Shown here one piece after another: positions 5,393-11,627 of a stretch of 11,885 nt of DNA. The first letter of the stretch is position 1; every line of letters starts with the position of its first letter. This DNA comes from CAYMCJ01 sp964388985. GTDB taxonomy: Bacteria > Patescibacteriota > Patescibacteriia > Patescibacteriales > CAYMCJ01. The translations under genes and the position numbers were made by a program. Location of the stretch: positions 1 to 11,885 of the forward strand of contig CAYMCJ010000034.1 of the NCBI GenBank assembly GCA_964388985.1. Direction: 5' to 3'. The notes beneath the pieces are model-generated. The model was not told the origin of the DNA, ran no database searches, and saw only the letters and a program-made list of their open reading frames with translations.

Positions 5393-7408
5393 ATGTTGAT
5401 TAAATTATTCAAATTTTTACTCCGAAAAAAATTAATAGTGGGAATAGGTCTGGCCTTAATTGCCGGTGGCGTTTATTTTGGTTATAAAGAATTAACCAAA
5501 GACAGCGGTACGGTTAGTTATGTTACGGCCGCGGTTGCCAAAGGCGCCTTGATTATTTCGGTTTCCGGCAGCGGCCAAGTTTCGGCTTCCGACCAGATAG
5601 ATATTAAACCGGAAGTTTCCGGCGAAGTGGTTTATGTCGGCGTGAATAACGGCCAGAAAGTTGAGGCTGATACACTGCTTGTTCAAATAGACAGTCATGA
5701 AGCCCAAAAAGCGGTCAAGGACGCTAAAACATCGCTTGAAACAGCCAAATTGGAGTTAGAGGACTTATTAAATCCCCCCGATGAGTTATCTATTCTTCAG
5801 GCTGAAAATGCCGTGACAGTTGCCAAAAATGATTTGGAAGAACTTGTTAACCCAAGCCAATCCACGCTTACTCAGGCCGAAAATTCCTTAATCGCGGCTC
5901 AGGACAGTCTGACAAAATTAAAATTTAGCCAGGAAACCGGTTATCAGGACGCTCTAAACGCGCAGGCGTTGGCAAAAGATAATTTAGAAGAAGCTTATGA
6001 AAACGCTTTTAGCGCCATTTCCAGCGCGTTTTTGGAGTTGCCAACACTTATTACCGGGTTAAGAGATGTTTTATATAGCTATGGCATAGCCGACAGCCAG
6101 TCAGGTTTTTCCAGGGCTTGGAATATCTCCGCCCTTAAAAATTCCATTGATTATGAAGGTCAGATTAATTTGCAGAAATTTATTAATAGCGCCGAAGCGG
6201 ATTATCAAACGGCCAGGATAAAATATGACGTAAATTTTGACAATTATAAAAATACCAGCCGTTATTCGGCTCGCAGTGTTATAGAAATATTGTTGGAGGA
6301 AACTCTGGAAACCGTTAGGGCCATGGCCGATTCAGTAAAAAGCGAAACCAACCTGCTGGACAATTGGGTTGATTATCGTTCCGAGTATGATTTGCCTATT
6401 TTTACCAAAGTGGCCGCCTATCAATCAGACGTAAAGTCTTATACCTCGCAAATTAACAGCTATCTTTCAAGCCTGTTGTCGGCCCAAAGGTCAATTGAAG
6501 ATTATAAAGAAGATATTTCGGACGCGGCCAGAAATTTGGCCGAAACAAGACAAAACCAGCCGCTTGATTTAGCGGCTGCGGAAAGAAGCGTACAGGAGAA
6601 AGAGGAGGCGCTGGATAAATTAAAAAATCCCGAGCCAGACGAGGTTGAAGCGGCGCAAATAGCCGTTAAGGAAAAGGAGTTAGCCCTGAAAGAATTAAAA
6701 GCGGGAGCCGATGAACTGGACATCAGGGCAAAAAGAATTGCACTTCAACAAAAGGAGGAGACCTGGTTGTCCGCGCAGCAGGACCTGGCGGATTATTATA
6801 TCCGCGCGCCTTTTGCCGGTATTATCGCCGATCTGGCGGTCAAAAAAGGAGAATTGGTTTCTTCTAATGCGGTGGCCACTCTTATCACCGACCAGAAAAT
6901 AGCGGAAATTACTCTTAATGAAATTGACATTGCCAAAGTTAAAGTCGGCCAGAAAGCCAGTCTTAATTTTGACGCGGTTGAAGATTTATCCATCACCGGC
7001 GAAGTGGTTGAAATTGATACTTTGGGAACCGTTAGCCAGGGAGTAGTCAGTTATAATGTTAAAATTGCTTTTGACGTGCAGGATGAACGGATAAAGCCCG
7101 GCATGAGCGTTAGCGTTAATATTATAACCGAATCCAAACCAAGCGTGTTATTGGCGCCGATTAATGCCGTAAAAACAATGGGGACAGGCAGTTATGTGGA
7201 GATTTTGGTTGACGGTCAGCCGCAAAGAAAGACGGTAACGGCGGGGCTAAGCAGCGATACCATGATTGAAATTGTGGAAGGGTTGGAAGAGGGTGAGAAA
7301 ATTATTACCCAGACGACTTCAAGTAATTCGGGAGGAAGCAGTTCTCCAAGCCAAAATAGCCAAAATGGGTCTAGTGGGTTTGGAGGAGAATTCAGAATGC
7401 TAAGATAA
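5393..7408 (+). CDS. MacA-type membrane fusion (adaptor) protein with long coiled-coil hairpin
   Basis: A 671-residue adaptor of the HlyD/MacA family, which links an ABC permease to the outside. Order of parts: membrane anchor at about 12-31; first half of the lipoyl-like domain 72-100 (IKPEVSGEVVYVGVNNGQKV); helical hairpin 101-469; second lipoyl half 470-500 (RAPFAGIIADLAVKKGELVS); beta-barrel and membrane-proximal parts 505-640; a Gly/Ser/Asn-rich tail. The hairpin is far longer than the usual MacA hairpin (MacA is typically near 370-400 residues in total). It contains repeated pieces of about 30-35 residues around LNPP, VNPS and KNPE (near 127, 153, 412), with a different helical segment at about 180-385. 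It lies 39 bases after the secreted protein gene, without a Shine-Dalgarno. The ATPase and permease genes follow downstream. Confidence 0.92.
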   Translation: MLIKLFKFLLRKKLIVGIGLALIAGGVYFGYKELTKDSGTVSYVTAAVAKGALIISVSGSGQVSASDQIDIKPEVSGEVVYVGVNNGQKVEADTLLVQIDSHEAQKAVKDAKTSLETAKLELEDLLNPPDELSILQAENAVTVAKNDLEELVNPSQSTLTQAENSLIAAQDSLTKLKFSQETGYQDALNAQALAKDNLEEAYENAFSAISSAFLELPTLITGLRDVLYSYGIADSQSGFSRAWNISALKNSIDYEGQINLQKFINSAEADYQTARIKYDVNFDNYKNTSRYSARSVIEILLEETLETVRAMADSVKSETNLLDNWVDYRSEYDLPIFTKVAAYQSDVKSYTSQINSYLSSLLSAQRSIEDYKEDISDAARNLAETRQNQPLDLAAAERSVQEKEEALDKLKNPEPDEVEAAQIAVKEKELALKELKAGADELDIRAKRIALQQKEETWLSAQQDLADYYIRAPFAGIIADLAVKKGELVSSNAVATLITDQKIAEITLNEIDIAKVKVGQKASLNFDAVEDLSITGEVVEIDTLGTVSQGVVSYNVKIAFDVQDERIKPGMSVSVNIITESKPSVLLAPINAVKTMGTGSYVEILVDGQPQRKTVTAGLSSDTMIEIVEGLEEGEKIITQTTSSNSGGSSSPSQNSQNGSSGFGGEFRMLR

Positions 7409-7411
7409 AAT

Positions 7412-7442
7412 ACAAAAACACAAAAACACAAAAACACAAAAA
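7412..7442 (+). repeat. Tandem 8-bp repeat ACAAAAAC, about 3.9 copies
   Basis: ACAAAAAC is repeated at 7412, 7420 and 7428, with a partial copy to 7442, beginning four bases after the MacA-like stop codon. A complementary T-rich arm with GTGTTTTTG at 7498-7506 could fold back on it. The spacer to the ATPase gene (7409-7648) otherwise holds AT-rich DNA and mobile element copy 2. Confidence 0.85.
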
Positions 7443-7517
7443 TTTGTACTAATTAAAGTTTTTAGCTCAATATTTTAATTTCATTTTTTGTTTTTTCGTG
7501 TTTTTGCGAATTATTAT

Positions 7518-7645
7518 GAGACTGTCGCCGAATGCTCTTCCAGAGGCGGACAGGCGTATTTGTCCTAAATTCCCAAATTTTAAAAAAATTTCTTTGAAAT
7601 TATGAAAATTTATGCTCAAAAGAGCATTCAGCGACAGCCCCCCCC
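7518..7645 (+). mobile_element. Non-autonomous inverted-repeat element, copy 2
   Basis: A 128-bp element whose left end (7518-7539, beginning GAGACTGTCGCCGAATGC) pairs with the right end (7620-7641, containing AAGAGCATTCAGCGACAGCC) at 19 of 22 positions. It is bordered by ATTAT at 7513-7517 and 7646-7650. The right end carries a run of eight C (7638-7645) where other copies have three or four. The core shares CTAAATTCCCAAATTT with copy 3 read in reverse, but is shorter. The right direct repeat overlaps the start codon of the ATPase gene. Confidence 0.85.
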
Positions 7646-7648
7646 ATT

Positions 7649-8356
7649 ATGATTAGATGTGAAAATATTACTAAAGTTTATAAAACTGGCGACATGAAAC
7701 TTGAAGTATTGAAGCAGGTCAGTTTTAAGATTAATAAAGGCGAGTTTGTGGCCATTATCGGTCCTTCGGGTTCGGGTAAGTCAACTTTGATGCATATTTT
7801 AGGGGCGCTTGATAAGCCAACCAGCGGTGAATATTTTCTTGACAATAAAAATATTTCAAAATTGTCTGATAATGAATTGGCCGGAATCCGTTCGCAGAAA
7901 ATCGGTTTTGTTTTTCAGTCTTTTAATTTGTTATCGCGCTCGGCTGTTTTGCGCAATGTGATTTTGCCGTTGTTATATGACGATAATATTGCCAAAGACA
8001 AACGCCGGCAAAAAGCGGAGGAGGCTTTAAGGGCGGTCGGTTTGGAAGAAGAACGTTGGCAGCATTTATCAAACCAGCTTTCCGGCGGGCAAATGCAAAG
8101 AGTGGCCATTGCCCGAGCATTGGTAAATCAGCCGGATTTGATTTTGGCTGACGAGCCGACCGGCAATCTTGATTCAAAAACCGGGGATATTGTCTTAGAA
8201 ACTTTTAGAAAATTAAATCAGGAAAAGGGTCATACCATTATTTTGATTACTCACGAACGTTATGTGGCCGACCACGCCAATCGGGTGATTGAAATCAGAG
8301 ACGGCCGGATTATTTCGGACAGAGATGTAAATCATAATGGCTTAAAAGAAAAGTAG
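7649..8356 (+). CDS. MacB/LolD-type ABC transporter ATPase
   Basis: A 235-residue ABC ATPase with every hallmark: Walker A GPSGSGKS at 38-45, Q-loop Q90, signature LSGGQ at 144-148, Walker B LILADE at 164-169, D-loop GNLD at 172-175 and H-loop H202. It belongs to the MacB/LolD/FtsE-like group and should power the separate permease encoded at 8783, with the adaptor at 5393 as third component. In E. coli MacB the ATPase and permease are fused; here they are separate genes. The start at 7649 fits the family N-terminus (MIRCENITKVYKTGD). There is no Shine-Dalgarno: the bases upstream are the poly-C end of mobile element copy 2, whose ATTAT border includes the first two bases of the ATG. Expression therefore depends on sequence supplied by, or read through, that element. 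Confidence 0.93.
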   Translation: MIRCENITKVYKTGDMKLEVLKQVSFKINKGEFVAIIGPSGSGKSTLMHILGALDKPTSGEYFLDNKNISKLSDNELAGIRSQKIGFVFQSFNLLSRSAVLRNVILPLLYDDNIAKDKRRQKAEEALRAVGLEEERWQHLSNQLSGGQMQRVAIARALVNQPDLILADEPTGNLDSKTGDIVLETFRKLNQEKGHTIILITHERYVADHANRVIEIRDGRIISDRDVNHNGLKEK

Positions 8357-8383
8357 AGCCGTGAAGATGTAAAAATTTTTTAG

Positions 8384-8417
8384 CAAAAAAAGTCGCTTCC
8401 TGTTTATAGAAGCGACT
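8384..8417 (-). terminator. Terminator of the minus-strand small membrane protein gene
   Basis: AGTCGCTTC (8391-8399) and GAAGCGACT (8409-8417) form a perfect 9-bp stem with a 9-base loop. On the minus strand it is followed by a run of T (complement of the A run at 8384-8391), as in a Rho-independent terminator. On the plus strand no T run follows, so it serves the minus-strand gene. Confidence 0.8.
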
Positions 8418-8444
8418 GTAAGATTAATTAGCCAGGGCTTGTTA

Positions 8445-8717
8445 TTAATTTTTTCCAATTTTGTTTTTAATATCCTCCAACATCGGTATAAGGAATGCTA
8501 TCAAGAGAGAGACGGCTAGTGACGGTATGCATATTAGAAACAGAAAGGCAGTGACCCTAAAATGAACAATTTCTTCAGTTAATAGGTGCAAATTGCCATT
8601 ATTAATATTTATATAGCCTGTATATCTTTCAATATAATCTGGATATTTACTGAAAAAATACAGGAGATCAATAATCAGCATAGATAAAGTTGCAATAAAT
8701 ATTTTTAAATTTGCCAT
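8445..8717 (-). CDS. Small two-helix membrane protein, antisense within the transporter genes
   Basis: A 90-residue protein with hydrophobic helices at about residues 4-22 (LKIFIATLSMLIIDLLYFF) and 52-77 (RVTAFLFLICIPSLAVSLLI), joined by a polar loop with NINNGNLHLLTEE, and a basic C-terminus. No family is recognised. It is supported as a real gene by a strong Shine-Dalgarno (AAAGGAGGT on the minus strand, 8732-8724), a candidate promoter and a good terminator. The start at 8717 is preferred over the ATG at 8723 because its spacing from GGAGG is seven bases. It lies on the opposite strand between the ATPase and permease genes, and its Shine-Dalgarno is unlike most neighbours, so it may be a later arrival. 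Confidence 0.72.
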   Translation of the reverse strand: MANLKIFIATLSMLIIDLLYFFSKYPDYIERYTGYININNGNLHLLTEEIVHFRVTAFLFLICIPSLAVSLLIAFLIPMLEDIKNKIGKN

Positions 8718-8753
8718 TACCATACCTCCTTTGTTTATTTATATTTATTGCTT

Positions 8754-8782
8754 ATATTATCATAATTTAAATTTATAATCAA
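8754..8782 (-). promoter_or_regulatory. Candidate promoter of the minus-strand gene
   Basis: Read on the minus strand: TTGATT (8782-8777) as -35, a 17-base spacer, and TGA-TAATAT with TAATAT at 8759-8754 as extended -10. It directly abuts the permease start codon at 8783 on the other strand, so the two genes diverge from this AT-rich spacer. Confidence 0.45.
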
Positions 8783-10009
8783 ATGAATTCTTCAGATTTA
8801 TTACAAGAAACATATTTTGCTCTGTTGGCCAATAAATCGCGGTCGTTTTTAACGGTGCTTGGAATTGTCATCGGCATTGGGTCGGTAATTGCCATGATTT
8901 CCATCGGCCAGGGCGCGGCCAAGAATATTGAAACCAATATCCAATCGCTCGGTTCAAATTTATTGGTGGTTATGCCGGGCTCGCAGAGAGGCGCGGGGCA
9001 AATGGTGCGCGGGGGTATGGGTTCGGCCACGACTTTAACCATGGGGGATGCCGAAGCGATCGCCAGCCAGGTTGAATATACCGAAGAAGTGGCGCCAACC
9101 GTTTCAGCCAGAAAGCAGGTTAAGACAACCCAGGGCACCAATACCAATACCAGTATTTACGGCGTTGACGAGGCTTATGCCCGAGTAAAGAACATTGAGA
9201 TAGAGCAGGGGAGTTTTATTAATGATATTCAGACGCAAAAGGGATCCAAAGTGGCGGTGCTTGGTCCGACTGCCAGAGATGATTTGTTTGGCGAGGGACT
9301 TGACCCAACCGGGCAAAAGATTAGAATTGAAAGTTTGGAGTTTACCGTTATCGGGGTAACGGCCAGCAAGGGCGGTACCGGCATGGGCAGTTCCGATGAT
9401 TTAGTTTATATTCCGATTTCAACGGCGCAAAGATATATTACCGGCAGTGATTTGGTAAGCAATATCAATGTGCAGGTTACAGAGGCAAAATTAATGACCG
9501 CGACGCAAGAGCAAATCAATAATTTACTCTTAATGAGGCATAATATCGCCGATGCGACTCAGGCTGATTTTAGCATTATGAATCAGGCCGATATTATGAA
9601 TACAATGACATCCATAACAGATACTCTGACGCTTTTGCTGGGGGCGATTGCCGGCATTTCTTTGTTGGTTGGCGGCATTGGAATCATGAATATGATGCTA
9701 ACCACGGTGACTGAAAGGACCCGCGAAATCGGTCTGCGCAAGTCTTTGGGCGCCAAAGGCAGGGATATTAATAGCCAATTTTTAGCGGAGTCCGTGGCCT
9801 TAACCTTTATTGGCGGCATTATCGGCATTATTTTCGGCTGGCTGGCGTCATTTTTAATTACAAAATTCAGCGGCACCACCACTTCGATTACCGGTTTTTC
9901 AATTATGCTTGCCTTTGGCGTGTCGGCGGCTATTGGAATTATTTTTGGCTATTATCCGGCCCGCCGGGCGGCTAAATTAAATCCGATTGACGCCCTGCGT
10001 TATGAATAA
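8783..10009 (+). CDS. MacB/FtsX-type ABC transporter permease
   Basis: A 408-residue permease of the MacB family. The first transmembrane helix is at about 22-44 (FLTVLGIVIGIGSVIAMISI), followed by a large extracytoplasmic MacB-type domain (about 45-275). Three C-terminal helices form the FtsX domain (about 280-307, 335-360, 372-393), with TERTREIGLRKSLGAKGRDI in the coupling region and the typical ending YYPARRAAKLNPIDALRYE. It should dimerise and work with the ATPase at 7649 and adaptor at 5393 to move substrates or transmit force from membrane to adaptor. The gene is separated from its ATPase by the minus-strand gene, and no Shine-Dalgarno precedes the ATG. The stop codon TAA shares its last base with the ATTAT border of mobile element copy 3. 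Confidence 0.93.
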   Translation: MNSSDLLQETYFALLANKSRSFLTVLGIVIGIGSVIAMISIGQGAAKNIETNIQSLGSNLLVVMPGSQRGAGQMVRGGMGSATTLTMGDAEAIASQVEYTEEVAPTVSARKQVKTTQGTNTNTSIYGVDEAYARVKNIEIEQGSFINDIQTQKGSKVAVLGPTARDDLFGEGLDPTGQKIRIESLEFTVIGVTASKGGTGMGSSDDLVYIPISTAQRYITGSDLVSNINVQVTEAKLMTATQEQINNLLLMRHNIADATQADFSIMNQADIMNTMTSITDTLTLLLGAIAGISLLVGGIGIMNMMLTTVTERTREIGLRKSLGAKGRDINSQFLAESVALTFIGGIIGIIFGWLASFLITKFSGTTTSITGFSIMLAFGVSAAIGIIFGYYPARRAAKLNPIDALRYE

Positions 10010-10013
10010 TTAT

Positions 10014-10174
10014 GGGACTGTCGCCGAATGCTCTTTTGAGAATAAATTTTCAAATTTTTAGGAAATTTTTTCAAAAAAACTTTTGGTAATGTTATAATAT
10101 TAGCTAAAATTTTTTTGGATAAATTTACAGAAATTTGGGAATTTAGACCAAATACGGCATTCGGCGACAGTCCC
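10014..10174 (-). mobile_element. Non-autonomous inverted-repeat element, copy 3 (inverted)
   Basis: A 161-bp element with perfect inverted ends: GGGACTGTCGCCGAATGC at 10014-10031 and its complement GCATTCGGCGACAGTCCC at 10157-10174. It is bordered by ATTAT at 10009-10013 and 10175-10179. Read on the minus strand its core aligns with copy 2 (CTAAATTCCCAAATTT; CTCAAAAGAGCATTC), so it lies in the opposite orientation to the other three. No coding capacity is seen. It fills nearly the whole spacer between the permease and lipoprotein genes. Confidence 0.88.
10090..10098 (+). promoter_or_regulatory. Extended -10 inside mobile element copy 3
   Basis: TGTTATAAT is an exact TGnTATAAT extended -10, pointing to the lipoprotein gene that begins 104 bases downstream. 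No good -35 is visible. If active, the element supplies a promoter of its own to that gene. Confidence 0.4.
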
Positions 10175-10202
10175 ATTATAGAAAACATTTTAATTTATAC
10201 TT

Positions 10203-10898
10203 ATGTTTAATTTATTTCGTCAAACAAAAAATAAAAAAATAAAGAACATCCGCCAAGTGCTTTTGGGCCTTAGTGTTTTGTGTGCTTTGGTATTAATTAG
10301 CGGTTGTGCAAGTAAAAATAGCCAAACCCAAACCAACCAACAGACCAACGGACAGAATCAGGAACAACCGCCCGGGACCGGGAATGGCCAGTGGCTGACT
10401 CAGAATGAAAATTTTACCCAGGCCAATTTAAATGATTTGGAAATAGGCCAGACGATTTTAGCCATGGGGACTGAAAATAGCGATGGCAGTGTAAGCGCCA
10501 GCCAGATTATAATTGGTTATGATGAAATTAATTTTGAAAATATGGTTGGAGCCAGGCATCCGTTGACGAATGATAACAGCGGCGAACAGAATGGCGAGGA
10601 GCAAACCGCGCCGCCGGCGGCTGGTTTTGGCGGCCAAAGGCCTGATTTTGAACAGATGCAAAATATGTCAGAAGAGGAGAGAACGGCCATGATGGAAAAG
10701 ATGAGGGCGCAAAGAGGAACAAGCGGAGCCGGCCGGCCGGGCGATAGGGGAAGTATGGCCAGATTGGCGGGCGAAATTATTAATAAGGATGAATCAACCA
10801 TTACCTTAAAACTTGAAGAAGGCGGTTCAAAATTAATATTTTTTTCCGAAGATACTAATGTCAACCTAGTAAAGCCAACGGAAGACAGCCCGGGATAG
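10203..10898 (+). CDS. Lipoprotein with two DUF5666-like halves
   Basis: A 231-residue lipoprotein. The signal peptide ends in the lipobox LISGC with the lipidated cysteine at residue 35. A Gln/Asn-rich linker follows, then NDLEIGQTILAMGTENSDGS (about 77-96), which resembles the second half of a DUF5666-type OB-like domain. After a Met/Gln/Glu-rich stretch (about 150-170), residues 186-222 (LAGEIINKDESTITLKLEEG, KLIFFSEDTNVNL) resemble the first half of the same domain. The protein stops there, so the halves occur in reversed order. I base the family comparison on remembered DUF5666 proteins, not on a search. It follows the transporter genes after mobile element copy 3 and may work outside the cell with the pump. 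There is no Shine-Dalgarno. Confidence 0.82.
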   Translation: MFNLFRQTKNKKIKNIRQVLLGLSVLCALVLISGCASKNSQTQTNQQTNGQNQEQPPGTGNGQWLTQNENFTQANLNDLEIGQTILAMGTENSDGSVSASQIIIGYDEINFENMVGARHPLTNDNSGEQNGEEQTAPPAAGFGGQRPDFEQMQNMSEEERTAMMEKMRAQRGTSGAGRPGDRGSMARLAGEIINKDESTITLKLEEGGSKLIFFSEDTNVNLVKPTEDSPG

Positions 10899-10928
10899 AA
10901 GCACAAAATTAAATATATATTTAATCAA

Positions 10929-10962
10929 AAGCGGGAACGGTTCCCGCTTATTTTTATTTTTT
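10929..10962 (+). terminator. Strong Rho-independent terminator after the lipoprotein gene
   Basis: AAGCGGGAA (10929-10937), loop CGG, TTCCCGCTT (10941-10949), followed by ATTTTTATTTTTT. A 9-bp GC-rich stem with T-rich tail marks the end of the transporter gene cluster. Confidence 0.9.
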
Positions 10963-10990
10963 AGGAAAAAATTAGGCAATAATTTAATAA

Positions 10991-11019
10991 TTGACTATCA
11001 AGGCTGAATAAGATATGAT
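10991..11019 (+). promoter_or_regulatory. Sigma-70-type promoter of the 91-residue protein gene
   Basis: TTGACT (10991-10996), a 17-base spacer and TATGAT (11014-11019) make the best classical -35/-10 pair in the window. The start codon at 11087 follows after a leader of about 60 bases. Confidence 0.75.
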
Positions 11020-11040
11020 TTAAGTACAATTAAATAAATT

Positions 11041-11080
11041 GGGTTAAATATAAAAAACAAAATAACCCGAGAGAGGGGGG
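11041..11080 (+). promoter_or_regulatory. Leader hairpin and strong Shine-Dalgarno before 11087
   Basis: GGGTTA (11041-11046) is complementary to TAACCC (11063-11068) across 16 AT-rich bases. Immediately after comes GAGAGGGGGG (11071-11080), a purine-rich ribosome site six bases before the ATG. The hairpin next to the ribosome site could affect translation. Confidence 0.55.
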
Positions 11081-11086
11081 ATTAAA

Positions 11087-11362
11087 ATGGAGATGCCGGA
11101 GATAAAAGAAATAATGACCCGAGATTTGAATTTAGAGAATTATGCCGTATTTACATACTATGGAGTGACATTTATAATTGGGAAGGACGGCATAACTGAG
11201 ATTAACCCTTTTCATCGTCCGGAAAAGCGAGTTTATCAGGGAGAAGTAAAAATCAATTCTTGCCGGGTAGGAGGCTGGCTAAGCGCGCGGGTGGACAGCA
11301 ATGGCGGTGAACCGTTTATCAGCAATTCCATCTGCATTACCAAAATTGAGGCCGAACCTTAA
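11087..11362 (+). CDS. 91-residue protein of unknown function
   Basis: A small, soluble-looking protein without signal peptide or membrane helix. The N-terminus (MEMPEIKEIMTRDLNLENYA) is likely helical; the rest alternates in a beta-like way (AVFTYYGVTFIIGKDGITEI, then RVYQGEVKINSCRVGGWLSA). No family is recognised. It is supported by a classical promoter at 10991-11019, a strong Shine-Dalgarno and a hairpin after the stop. Use of a Shine-Dalgarno sets it apart from nearly all other genes here. It is separated from the transporter genes by a terminator, so it is an independent unit. Confidence 0.75.
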   Translation: MEMPEIKEIMTRDLNLENYAVFTYYGVTFIIGKDGITEINPFHRPEKRVYQGEVKINSCRVGGWLSARVDSNGGEPFISNSICITKIEAEP

Positions 11363-11375
11363 TATTTTCATCGAA

Positions 11376-11407
11376 GCAGGGTTTAATTATGGTTTATTAA
11401 ACCCTGC
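11376..11407 (+). terminator. Perfect 11-bp hairpin after the 91-residue gene
   Basis: GCAGGGTTTAA (11376-11386), a 10-base loop, then TTAAACCCTGC (11397-11407). The stem is perfect but no long T run follows, so it may be a weak terminator or a transcript-stabilising 3' structure. Confidence 0.5.
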
Positions 11408-11453
11408 CCCTGTTTATCTGGATAGTAAAATTGATAAAAATAATATTAATTAT

Positions 11454-11624
11454 ATGGACAACCAAGAAAAAAACAGCCAAGAGGTTGGCTATAATGTTGC
11501 CGGTCCGGTTGGCCGGCAATGCGCGGATTGTAAAAATTATCAACCTCAAGGCGCTGATTATGGAGATTGCTTGGGCCACAGAGTAATGGCTGGCGGCAGC
11601 TGTAATTATTTTGCAAAAAAATAG
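11454..11624 (+). CDS. 56-residue four-cysteine protein, HiPIP-like candidate
   Basis: A small protein with four cysteines in the last 34 residues: CADC, then DC, then SC, spaced C-x2-C-x12-C-x10-C (CADCKNYQPQGADYGDCLGH, then RVMAGGSCNYF). The order of motifs, C-x2-C with an aromatic soon after, a middle Cys, then a Gly-rich turn before the last Cys, resembles a shortened high-potential iron-sulfur protein; a small zinc-binding protein is the alternative. No signal peptide is seen. The ATG at 11454 is chosen. The frame is open further upstream, but that part would overlap the previous gene and run through a hairpin. There is no Shine-Dalgarno. Confidence 0.65.
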   Translation: MDNQEKNSQEVGYNVAGPVGRQCADCKNYQPQGADYGDCLGHRVMAGGSCNYFAKK

Positions 11625-11627
11625 ATT

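Noticed and set aside
7412..7442. CRISPR-like array
   Set aside because: The units are 8 bp, directly adjacent and without spacers; no cas gene is present.
8774..8779. TATAAT as promoter of the permease gene
   Set aside because: It ends three bases before the ATG, so transcription would begin inside the coding sequence.
8783..10009. Long minus-strand open frames opposite the permease (for example 8779-9147 and 9583-9882)
   Set aside because: They are complements of a well-supported permease gene, and no ribosome site or recognisable domain was seen.
10458..10906. Minus-strand open frames opposite the lipoprotein gene
   Set aside because: Composition follows the complement of the lipoprotein codons, with no independent start signal or domain.
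11301..11453. Longer version of the four-cysteine protein
   Set aside because: It would overlap the previous gene and run through the hairpin at 11376-11407, and shows no protein-like composition.
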